Of a stretch of DNA of 60,594 bases, positions 43,105-50,956 are shown piece by piece (the stretch's first letter is position 1; each line of letters begins with the position of its first letter). The position numbers were made by a program, and so were the translations under genes. A model generated the notes under the pieces. That model had not been told where the DNA came from and made no database searches. It saw only the letters and a list, made by a program, of their open reading frames with translations. The stretch is from an uncultured Prevotellaceae bacterium. GTDB taxonomy: Bacteria; Bacteroidota; Bacteroidia; Bacteroidales; Muribaculaceae. The stretch lies in contig CAMVKS010000013.1 of the NCBI GenBank assembly GCA_947167995.1, positions 1 to 60,594 on the forward strand, given 5' to 3'.

Positions 43105-44730
43105 TTATTTCATGTAGGTGTAGCGGTAATCGGTGGGCGATACGAGAGTCTCCTTGATCACGCGTGGGATGATCCAGCGGATGAGGTTGAACTCGCCACC
43201 AGCCTTGTCGTTGGTACCGCTGGCACGAGCGCCACCGAAGGGCTGCATGCCAACCACTGCGCCTGTTGGCTTGTCGTTGATGTAGAAGTTGCCGGCGGTG
43301 TAACGCAGAGCGTCGGTAATCTTCTCCACAGCCATGCGGTCGCGGCCAAACACAGCACCTGTCAAGCCATAAGGAGAAGTAGCGTCACAATCCTTCACTA
43401 CCTCTTCCCACTTCTCGTCGTCGTAGGGGTAAACGGTGAGCACTGGGGCGAAGATTTCCTCTTCCATCGACTTGAAGTGAGGATTGCTGGTCTCGATGAT
43501 AGTGGGCTCAACAAACCATCCCTTGCTGCAGTCGCAGTTGCCGCCCATCACTACCTCGGCATCCTTAGCTTCCTTAGCGAAGTCGATATAAGATTTAGCC
43601 TTGTCGAACGAAGCCTTGTCGATAACGGCGTTGATGAAGTTGCTTGGATCCATCACGTCGCCCATCTTAACCTCGGCTGCCATAGCCTTCATGTCGGCAA
43701 GAACGCCAGCCCACATGCTCTTGGGGATGTACATGCGCGATGCTGCCGAGCACTTCTGGCCCTGGAACTCATAGGCTCCGCAGAAGGCAGCAGTGGCAAC
43801 AGCCTTGGGGTCGGCACTGGGGTGAACGAAGATGAAGTCCTTGCCGCCAGTCTCGCCCACGAGGCGTGGATAAGAGATGTACTTGTCAACATTCATGCTG
43901 GCTTGTTTCCACAGCGACTTGAAGGTTGCGGTGCTGCCAGTGAAGTGGATTCCTGAGAAGTACTTCGACTCGGTGGCAACCTCGCCAATCAATGCGCCAC
44001 TGCCTGGCAAGAAGTTAACCACGCCGTCGGGCAGACCAGCCTCTTTGTAGAGCTGCATCAGGTAGTAGTTGCTCAGCAGGGCGGTGGTCGATGGCTTCCA
44101 CAGAGCCACGTTACCCATGAGCACGGGAGTCATGCACAGGTTGCTGGCAATAGAGGTGAAGTTGAATGGAGTCACAGCGAGGATGAAGCCCTCGAGTGGG
44201 CGATACTCGGTGTGGTTGAGTTGTGCCACGCCGTCCTTGGGCTGCATGGCATATATCTTAGAAGCGTAGTGCACATTGTAACGGAAGAAGTCGATAGTCT
44301 CGCAAGCCGAGTCAATCTCGGCCTGGAAGAAGTTCTTGCTCTGTCCGAGCATGGTGGCGGCGTTCATGATGGGGCGGTACTTGGTGGCAAGCAGCTCGGC
44401 CATCTTCATCACGATAGCGGCGCGGGTGGTCCAAGGGGTCTGGCTCCACTCTTTCCAAGCCTTCATAGCGGCCTCGATTGCCATCTCAACCTCTTTCTTG
44501 CCCACCTTGTGGTAACGGGCAATCACGTGCTTGTGGTCGTGTGGGCAGGTAACTTCGCCCATATCGCCTGTGCGGATTTCTTTACCGCCAATGATGATGG
44601 GGATTTCTACCACTAACTTGCTCTGGCGCTCAAGTTCTTTCTCTAATGCTACACGCTCGGGTGATCCAGGCATATAAGCCTTTACTGGCTCATTAGCTGG
44701 AAGTGGAAAATTAATAATTGAATTGTTCAT
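43105..44730 (-). CDS. pruA: L-glutamate gamma-semialdehyde (1-pyrroline-5-carboxylate) dehydrogenase
   Basis: A 541-aa NAD-dependent aldehyde dehydrogenase oxidising glutamate semialdehyde to glutamate, the last step of proline and ornithine/arginine catabolism. The NAD-binding and catalytic parts show TPFNFTSIASNLCMTP, the active-site Cys in FQGQKCSAASRMYIP, Glu in LVGETGGKDF, and PFGGARASGTNDKAG. Length fits the monofunctional enzyme without a proline dehydrogenase domain. Placed upstream of arcA, suggesting an arginine-degradation module; both have hairpins between them, so co-transcription is uncertain. Confidence 0.92.
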   Translation of the reverse strand: MNNSIINFPLPANEPVKAYMPGSPERVALEKELERQSKLVVEIPIIIGGKEIRTGDMGEVTCPHDHKHVIARYHKVGKKEVEMAIEAAMKAWKEWSQTPWTTRAAIVMKMAELLATKYRPIMNAATMLGQSKNFFQAEIDSACETIDFFRYNVHYASKIYAMQPKDGVAQLNHTEYRPLEGFILAVTPFNFTSIASNLCMTPVLMGNVALWKPSTTALLSNYYLMQLYKEAGLPDGVVNFLPGSGALIGEVATESKYFSGIHFTGSTATFKSLWKQASMNVDKYISYPRLVGETGGKDFIFVHPSADPKAVATAAFCGAYEFQGQKCSAASRMYIPKSMWAGVLADMKAMAAEVKMGDVMDPSNFINAVIDKASFDKAKSYIDFAKEAKDAEVVMGGNCDCSKGWFVEPTIIETSNPHFKSMEEEIFAPVLTVYPYDDEKWEEVVKDCDATSPYGLTGAVFGRDRMAVEKITDALRYTAGNFYINDKPTGAVVGMQPFGGARASGTNDKAGGEFNLIRWIIPRVIKETLVSPTDYRYTYMK

Positions 44731-44785
44731 GATTAGTTTTGTTATTATTTTATAGATAGATAAGTTCCTGTAATGGTTGTGCGTG

Positions 44786-44816
44786 CAAAGTTACATATTA
44801 ATAATTAAACTTCCAA
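44786..44816 (-). promoter_or_regulatory. Promoter for the P5C dehydrogenase gene
   Basis: Minus strand: TTG, 20-nt spacer, TAACTTTG, an exact pattern about 56 nt before the start. Confidence 0.75.
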
Positions 44817-44874
44817 AATCTATTATAACAAATCTCTAATATAAATAATCGTTATAAAAGTAATTGAAAAAAGT

Positions 44875-44912
44875 TGGTCGCAAGTGCATTGTTTTAGTTA
44901 CACTTGCGACCA
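44875..44912 (-). terminator. Terminator of the dockerin/SUMF1 gene
   Basis: Twelve-bp perfect arms TGGTCGCAAGTG / CACTTGCGACCA; on the minus strand the stem is followed by ACTTTTTTC. Confidence 0.8.
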
Positions 44913-44984
44913 TTTTGTTGCTAATGTTAGCAGTCAATACTATCATTTCAAGGTTTTATTCAGCCGAAATGGCGAGGCGCAAGC

Positions 44985-46334
44985 CTATGTATCGGCCTTA
45001 GGCACCAAGGCAAGTCGCAGGCCAATTTCCCTATAGCTTTGGGCTGGGTCCCAGCAGTCGCGGCGCGTGTTACGACACAATTTGGCTTCGGCACTATAGA
45101 ATCCTCCACGCAAGTTGACAAGGAAGTTGGCAGTGCCAGTAGAGACACAAGGATCGACTTGTGGCGAGGCTGAATAAGCAGCGTAATGGTCTAAACACCA
45201 TTCCTCTATATTACCGCTCATGTCATAGAGACCAAGCTCGTTGGGGGTTTTAGTCGCCACCTGGTGGGTCGTGTTGTCGCTGTTATCCTGGTACCACGCC
45301 ACATTGTCAATGTTGTTGCTGCCACTATACAAGTAGAGACAGCTCTTGTTGCCTCCACGAGCGGCAAACTCCCACTGTGCCTCGGTGGGCAAACTCCACT
45401 CATAGCCAGCCATTGGCAGCATCTCGTTTAGCTTGGCGACAAACTCTTGACACTGATTCCAGCTCACTTGCTCAACAGGCAGATTAGTGCCACTGAAGAA
45501 GCTTGGATTGCTTCCCATCACAGCCTGCCACAGTTCCTGGGTCACCTCGGTCTGACCGATGGCGAAACTGCTTAATGTCACCTGATGAGTAGGAGTTTCG
45601 TTATCATAAGCTTCTGGATCATCATTGAGCGAGCCCATCGTGAAAGTGCCGCCCTCCACGTCCACCATCTTGAACTTCACGCCATTGACGTTATATTCAG
45701 TAATGCCTTGAGGTTCGAACTCACCAGTGATAGTGAGCTTCATGTTCTCCATATCAACTCTCAAGTTGAAATTGCCATGAGCCATCTGTAGAGCCAAATA
45801 ATTCTCGTTAGTAAGAGCAATCTCGGTGCCTAGGAGATTCTCTGTCACGACGAAGTTGTAGTCGCCAGCACTAACTGCGCCAAACCGGTAAGGAGCTATG
45901 TCGTCCCACGGTGTCCCACTGGCAGCATCGGCAAGTTTAGTGGTGAAGCCAAAATAGCAGTAGTTGTAATCGCCTTCGATAGTGATGTCGGCGGTGTAGA
46001 TTTTGCCGTCCACGGTTGTCATCTCCACTCCATTGCTGGCTGACCACAAGTTGCCGTTTACCTCGCCAAGGATATAAACGTGGGTAAATTCGGGCTGATC
46101 GTTGCCGAGTAGGATGTTATAAACCGAGGTGACATCGGCACTTGTGATGCTGCCATCGGCATTTACATCACCATTGACAAGGCTGGCGGTATTGCCATTG
46201 AGCAGATAGTTGTAAAGAGCAGTGACATCGGCACTGGTGACACTGCCGTCACCGTTCACATCGCCATTTATGGTCGCCGACAAGGTGAAGCCACAAGAAA
46301 AAATCATAAAAAATGCAAGTAAGATCTTTTTCAC
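44985..46334 (-). CDS. Exported SUMF1/formylglycine-generating-enzyme-like protein with N-terminal dockerin repeats
   Basis: A 449-aa exported protein. Signal peptide to about residue 20, then two dockerin-like calcium loops (DVNGDGSVTSADV and DVNADGSITSADV) at about 23-79, a beta-rich middle resembling SusE/F-type segments (VYILGEVNGNLWSA), and from about 205 a SUMF1/FGE-sulfatase fold: GGTFTMGS, THQVTLSSFAIGQTEVTQEL, WSLPTEAQWEFAARGG, GLYDMSGNIEEWC. Most SUMF1-fold proteins in Bacteroidales are not true formylglycine-generating enzymes but binding or scaffold proteins, and sulfatase genes are absent here, so I do not assign enzyme activity. Confidence 0.8.
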   Translation of the reverse strand: MKKILLAFFMIFSCGFTLSATINGDVNGDGSVTSADVTALYNYLLNGNTASLVNGDVNADGSITSADVTSVYNILLGNDQPEFTHVYILGEVNGNLWSASNGVEMTTVDGKIYTADITIEGDYNYCYFGFTTKLADAASGTPWDDIAPYRFGAVSAGDYNFVVTENLLGTEIALTNENYLALQMAHGNFNLRVDMENMKLTITGEFEPQGITEYNVNGVKFKMVDVEGGTFTMGSLNDDPEAYDNETPTHQVTLSSFAIGQTEVTQELWQAVMGSNPSFFSGTNLPVEQVSWNQCQEFVAKLNEMLPMAGYEWSLPTEAQWEFAARGGNKSCLYLYSGSNNIDNVAWYQDNSDNTTHQVATKTPNELGLYDMSGNIEEWCLDHYAAYSASPQVDPCVSTGTANFLVNLRGGFYSAEAKLCRNTRRDCWDPAQSYREIGLRLALVPKADT

Positions 46335-46377
46335 AAACTTTTTTTGTTTTAGTTAGTTATTAAATTGTTATTTTTCG

Positions 46378-46408
46378 CAAAGATACTAAAATATTTTTTT
46401 AAAAGCAA
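46378..46408 (-). promoter_or_regulatory. Promoter for the dockerin/SUMF1 gene
   Basis: Minus strand: TTG, 20-nt spacer, TATCTTTG, exact pattern about 44 nt before the start codon. Confidence 0.75.
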
Positions 46409-46772
46409 ATTTCACCTCATGTAAATGCTATAAATGGCACTTTTGTGACGTAAGGAGGAGGTTTTGGCTCGAGTGTCGTTTTCAAAACACGTTTTCAAAA
46501 AAAAGGATGAAATGAGGTAAAATAGATTTCAAATGTTGTGTGACTCAATAATTATTATTAACTTTGAGGCTTGAATTTTGATATGGATTGATTTGTTAGG
46601 AAAAACATTAACATTGTGATGTTAGAAAAAAATCAGTGTCAAGTGTCGCTAAAAAAGTAGAGATATTTGATTACTTTTCGGTTTGTTTTGTTATTCATAG
46701 TAAAGCCTCGCCAGGATGTGAAGTGCTGAGGCAGAAAAAAGCATTTTATACATTAAAAATATTCAGAATCTT
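46409..46772. other. Non-coding gap before the GYF-DUF805 gene
   Basis: About 360 bases of A+T-rich sequence with no supportable gene. A weak hairpin GCCTC / GAGGC lies at 46705-46732. No complete promoter pattern is visible on the plus strand. Confidence 0.5.
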
Positions 46773-48143
46773 ATGGCACAGTATTATTTAGAGAAAGACA
46801 ATGACAGTGTGGGTCCATTCAGTGTGGGTGAGTTGCTGTCTCATGGTCTCACACCGGTATCGCAGGTGTGGAGTTCCGAAACCGAGAAGTGGGAGAAGGC
46901 TACCGACATTCCCGAGGTGGCTCAGTTGTTTTTTGGTCCAGACTACACAGGCCCTCATGGTGTTATGTCACCAGTTTCTCAGCTTCAGCAATCCTCGAAG
47001 GTCGAGAGTAACAGGTATCTTAACGACAAGGGTGAGTGGCCTCGCATGAACATGCTTGACTCGGTGGTTGAATGCCTGCGCAAGTATGCCGATTTCAAGG
47101 GTCGTGCTCGTCGCAGTGAGTTCTGGTGGTTCCAGTTGTTCAATGTGCTGGTGGGAGTGTTCACCTTTGGCTATGGCAGCGCATTAACCGTGATCCCCAC
47201 GATGGCGGTCACAGTGCGACGCTTGCATGACTCGGACCGTAGCGGGTGGTGGTATTTAGCCTATCTCATTCCTGTAGTTCTTGTGAGTGCGTTTCTGTTT
47301 TTGATTGAACCAGGTTACTATGCCGGTACCTACTCTATATTTGGCACTCCGTTGTATGACATGACCGAGTCGAAGTTGACCGCCATCAAGATGTTCTCAC
47401 TTGTGATTATTGGGTTGATGTCGTTGGTATTAGTTATTTTCCTGTGCGCCGACAGTGACTTGGAGGCCAACAAGTATGGCATATCATCCAAGCATCAGAG
47501 TCCCGGTTACATTCCTCCCATGTATGAGAAGAAAATCAAGAAGCAGGAAGCTCGCCAGCTTCGCAGCGATAAAAGTTTTGCTGCAAGAGGCGAGCGTCCC
47601 ATGCTTGACTTCTTGGAGAGCATAGAAGTGTGCATGACCAAATGGTTTGACTTCACCGGTCGTGCCCGCCGCAGCGAGTTCTGGTGGTTCCAGCTTGGTG
47701 CAATTGTTTTGATAGCTTTGAGTCTCTTTGTCTATTGGATGAGTGCTATAATGTTGGTATTCAATGAAAGCTTTCGTGCATTGCAAAGCGTCTATTTTGT
47801 AGTAATGTATCCTGTTCTTGTTGTGCTGGTTTTAGTGATACTTATTGCCAACATTGGTTCAGGCATTCGTCGCCTGCATGACACCAATCGCAGTGGCTGG
47901 TGGCTGGTGGGTTTCCTGATTATAAGATTCATTCTCCAAATCGCGCCCGTTATAGGATTGATTACAAGAAATTATGAGACTGTTGACTTCTTCGGTATCG
48001 AGATGCAACCAGGCACCTTCGTAATAGTTGGCATGTCCATTTTAGTAGCCTCCTTGATGTATTATGTTTATCTCATATATCTGTTGTGCATCGACAGTGA
48101 CAAGAAGGAGAACAAATATGGCAGCTCGCCCAAGTATCAATAA
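46773..48143 (+). CDS. GYF_2 domain fused to two DUF805 membrane domains
   Basis: A 456-aa multi-pass inner-membrane protein. Residues 1-50 form a GYF_2 module (YLEKDNDSVGPFSVGELLSH, VWSSETEKWEKATDIPEV). Two DUF805 units follow, each with the family pattern: about 95-235 (FKGRARRSEFWWFQLF and RRLHDSDRSGWWYL) and about 290-450 (FTGRARRSEFWWFQL and RRLHDTNRSGWWLV). Each unit has about four membrane segments. DUF805 function is unknown; the doubled unit suggests internal duplication or a pseudo-dimer. Monocistronic, closed by a strong terminator. Confidence 0.87.
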   Translation: MAQYYLEKDNDSVGPFSVGELLSHGLTPVSQVWSSETEKWEKATDIPEVAQLFFGPDYTGPHGVMSPVSQLQQSSKVESNRYLNDKGEWPRMNMLDSVVECLRKYADFKGRARRSEFWWFQLFNVLVGVFTFGYGSALTVIPTMAVTVRRLHDSDRSGWWYLAYLIPVVLVSAFLFLIEPGYYAGTYSIFGTPLYDMTESKLTAIKMFSLVIIGLMSLVLVIFLCADSDLEANKYGISSKHQSPGYIPPMYEKKIKKQEARQLRSDKSFAARGERPMLDFLESIEVCMTKWFDFTGRARRSEFWWFQLGAIVLIALSLFVYWMSAIMLVFNESFRALQSVYFVVMYPVLVVLVLVILIANIGSGIRRLHDTNRSGWWLVGFLIIRFILQIAPVIGLITRNYETVDFFGIEMQPGTFVIVGMSILVASLMYYVYLIYLLCIDSDKKENKYGSSPKYQ

Positions 48144-48166
48144 AAAAACATCAATCATAATTATAG

Positions 48167-48206
48167 CGAGAGCCGCCCATTGTCGAGGCGGCTCTCGTGT
48201 GTTTTT
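48167..48206 (+). terminator. Terminator of the GYF-DUF805 gene
   Basis: Eleven-bp perfect arms CGAGAGCCGCC / GGCGGCTCTCG followed by TGTGTTTTTT. Confidence 0.85.
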
Positions 48207-48303
48207 TCCTAAATTTTTCTAAAACAACAAGCCACATTAGTCAATAACTTTTCCACCTATAAATAATTTATTATATTTGCATCGCAAAAATAGAGAATAT
48301 ATT

Positions 48304-49899
48304 ATGAGAAGACATATAACATTGATGGCTGTAATGCTTGCAGCGATAGCGCTGCTGGCCTCTTGCGACAAGGAGAAAGGTGTCTACATACAAGAGGCAA
48401 AGTACTTGCCAGTAGTGCTTCAGGGTAGCACAAAGTGGAGCATCTTGAATGTGGAGAATGGAGAGATTTTAGCCAAAGACGCATTTGTGAACCCTCCATC
48501 GCCTGTTCTGGACGACATGTTCTGGGTGTATAACGACGACAATCGCATCGATTTTTATAATGTCAAAGATTGTAAGAAGCCTGTCAACAAAGAGTCCTAC
48601 GGCAGTGCCACCTACTTCAACGACGGTCATGCCATTGTGAGCAGGCCCGGTAAACCACTTGAGGTAATCAACAAGCAGTGTGAGACCGTTTCCGAGTTGT
48701 CGCCGAGCATACTCACCGCCTCGATGTTCACCAACGGCCGCTCGCTCATCCACACAGCTCTTGACCGTTATGGTTTCATCGATGTGAAGGGTGATACAGT
48801 GATAAAGGCCGAGTATACCAATGCTTTCGGTTTCACCGAAGACAAAGTGGCACTGGTGTCGATGAGTCAAGCCACCGATTCGTTGCGCGTGATAAGTGTC
48901 ATTGACCGTAATGGCAAGAAACTGTGTGACTTAGACACCAAGACCTACCAGCCCATGAGCGACAGCTACAGGATGGGCGCTCTTGCTGTGTTGAAGAAGG
49001 ACTCGTTGGTGTACCTTGACTATAACGGCAAAGAGGTGTCCAGCCCACTGGAACTGCCCAAGAAGGTTAAAGATGCCAATTACCGCAATGGCCAGTATGC
49101 TGGTGACGGCAGGTACATTGTTCTGAAAGGTGACCGTTGGGGCCTTGTCGACAAAGACAACAATGTGCTCATTCCCTTCAAATATCAGGTGATACACAAT
49201 CTGTCCCCAACCCGTTATGTGGTGGCTGCTGACAGTGTGATGACACTTGTTGACGACCACGGCAAGCAGGTGGGCAAGTCAAAATTTGTGAACCTGCGCC
49301 CCTATACTCCTGGAAGCCAGGCCGTGAGAGGATATATCAATGTTGAGGTCACAGCAGCCAACCTGCTGAGCTTCATCGAAGACGACATGGCGTGCTTTGC
49401 CAAGAAGGGCTCTACGCTCATGGACTTGAACTCGCTTGTTGGAGTAAAGCCCGAGCAGTATGTGGGAATGAAGCAGATAGACCGTCCCATGATTCCGCTC
49501 GTGTACAGTTACATTTTTGATAGAGAGATAGCTTCATTAGGTGCCGCTCCTGCAGTGCCCGACAGCTTGCGCACCGACAGTGTGCCAAGTTTCCAGATGC
49601 CCACCGACACCACGTCGTCGTCGAGTGTCGCAGCTCATTTCAACTACGATGCCCGCCTTCAGGAGGTTCGTCTCATGTTCTCGGTACTGGAATGTGCACC
49701 TGGCACCGAAGAGCGTTTGTTCGAGCTCATGAGCCGCGCGATGGGTTCCAAAGGCTTCGGACTAAGTTCCGATGGCACCTTCACGAGCGAAGCCGGCACC
49801 GGCATTGCCATGGGTTATGAGCAAGGCGTGTTCAACCTCTACTACTACTTCGACGCTCAGGCAATGCAGCCGCTGCCTCGCAAGAGTAGAACGAAATGA
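48304..49899 (+). CDS. Lipoprotein with WG-repeat-like beta-propeller region
   Basis: About 531 aa from MRRHITLMAVMLAAIALLAS, chosen for the signal peptide with lipobox LLASC. The body has degenerate WG-type blocks such as DRYGFIDVKGDTVIKAEYT, GDRWGLVDKDNNVLIPFKYQ and weaker ones; a C-terminal part after about residue 400 is unlike WG repeats and ends in a beta-rich region. Possibly binds a ligand on the outer face. It is a diverged relative in fold, not sequence, of the 14-repeat protein at 26 kb. A -7 element TATATTTG lies at 48272-48279. Confidence 0.72.
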   Translation: MRRHITLMAVMLAAIALLASCDKEKGVYIQEAKYLPVVLQGSTKWSILNVENGEILAKDAFVNPPSPVLDDMFWVYNDDNRIDFYNVKDCKKPVNKESYGSATYFNDGHAIVSRPGKPLEVINKQCETVSELSPSILTASMFTNGRSLIHTALDRYGFIDVKGDTVIKAEYTNAFGFTEDKVALVSMSQATDSLRVISVIDRNGKKLCDLDTKTYQPMSDSYRMGALAVLKKDSLVYLDYNGKEVSSPLELPKKVKDANYRNGQYAGDGRYIVLKGDRWGLVDKDNNVLIPFKYQVIHNLSPTRYVVAADSVMTLVDDHGKQVGKSKFVNLRPYTPGSQAVRGYINVEVTAANLLSFIEDDMACFAKKGSTLMDLNSLVGVKPEQYVGMKQIDRPMIPLVYSYIFDREIASLGAAPAVPDSLRTDSVPSFQMPTDTTSSSSVAAHFNYDARLQEVRLMFSVLECAPGTEERLFELMSRAMGSKGFGLSSDGTFTSEAGTGIAMGYEQGVFNLYYYFDAQAMQPLPRKSRTK

Positions 49900-50012
49900 C
49901 GCGAGCGTGGCACACATAATTTGAACTGCGTGATTTTATAATTGGCATGGTTTTTGCTTTTTTTGAACCCCGAAAAGACGTTGAATTATTAACACACTAA
50001 AACATTACTACT

Positions 50013-50297
50013 ATGTCTTGCATGAGGGTTTTACTGGCTGTGATATTTCCACCTTTTGCCGTTGTTGACAAGGGTTGTGGCTCTTTTCTCATTGTATTCC
50101 TGCTCACCTTCTGTGGCTGGATACCAGGAGTGATAGGTGCTCTCATCATCCTCAACAACGACAAGAAAAAGAGCTATGACCGAGGCTATGAAAGCGGTTA
50201 TGACAAAGGCTACAGGCATGGTGCGACGCAGAATGTTAACACCGCTCCGCCACGCAGGTCCATGGGCCGTGACCAGCAGAGCTGGCGTGGCTGGTAA
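50013..50297 (+). CDS. YqaE/Pmp3-family small membrane protein
   Basis: A 94-aa protein with two membrane helices (LLAVIFPPFAVVDKGCG, then LTFCGWIPGVIGALIILNN) characteristic of the YqaE/PMP3 family. The extended basic C-terminus repeats YxxGYxxGYxxG (SYDRGYESGYDKGYRHG). Relatives influence membrane potential and salt tolerance; the exact role here is unknown. It precedes the Fur-family gene by 45 nt. Confidence 0.82.
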   Translation: MSCMRVLLAVIFPPFAVVDKGCGSFLIVFLLTFCGWIPGVIGALIILNNDKKKSYDRGYESGYDKGYRHGATQNVNTAPPRRSMGRDQQSWRGW

Positions 50298-50342
50298 CAA
50301 AAGGTGTGATTTATATTTCATTACATTATTATTTTCTCTCCA

Positions 50343-50801
50343 ATGACCGAGGACCATATTATCAAGCTTCTTGAGCACCGTGACATAAAACCCACGGCGA
50401 TGCGCATCTTGGTGCTTCGCGAGATGCTCAAATGCAACAACGCTTTCTCGCTTCAAAGCCTTGAAGACAGCCTTGAGAGTGTGGACAAGTCAACAATCTA
50501 TCGTTGCATCACCTTGTTCCTGACTCACCATCTGCTACATGCCATCGATGATGGCAGTGGCTCGATAAAGTATGCAGTGTGTGCCTCGTCGTGCCATTGT
50601 GGTGAGGAGGGGGAGCATCTCGATGACCTTCATGCTCATTTCTATTGTGTGGGTTGCCACCAGACGTTGTGCCTGAGCCGCGTTCAGGTGCCCGTGGTAT
50701 CGTTGCCAGCGCAGTTTGAGATTCATGATATAAACTATGTTTTAAAGGGTCTGTGCCCTGAATGTGGTCAAAAAAAGCGAGCCGAAACATCTATACATTA
50801 A
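50343..50801 (+). CDS. Fur-family transcriptional regulator
   Basis: A 152-aa metal-responsive repressor. N-terminal winged-helix (DIKPTAMRILVLREML, SLESVDKSTIYRCITLF), then a dimerisation domain with metal ligands: DDLHAHFYCVGC, and two CxxC pairs (CVGC and CPEC) that should form a structural zinc site. Whether it senses iron, zinc or peroxide (Fur, Zur or PerR) cannot be read from the motifs. It may regulate the adjacent genes; no Fur box was identified. Confidence 0.88.
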   Translation: MTEDHIIKLLEHRDIKPTAMRILVLREMLKCNNAFSLQSLEDSLESVDKSTIYRCITLFLTHHLLHAIDDGSGSIKYAVCASSCHCGEEGEHLDDLHAHFYCVGCHQTLCLSRVQVPVVSLPAQFEIHDINYVLKGLCPECGQKKRAETSIH

Positions 50802-50956
50802 CAAGGTTTGTCGATAAAAAACAAGCGAACACCTATTACTGGCCCCTTTCACTATTAGAAACATTAAACTTTCCTACCAATTTTAGGTCAAAATATCACA
50901 GAAGCACGAGAAAATAGGCTTCAACATAGAAATTATTAACATTAAAACATATCATC

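Noticed and set aside
44985-46334. Assigning true formylglycine-generating activity
   Set aside because: The SUMF1 fold is common in non-enzymatic proteins; no sulfatase partner is present.
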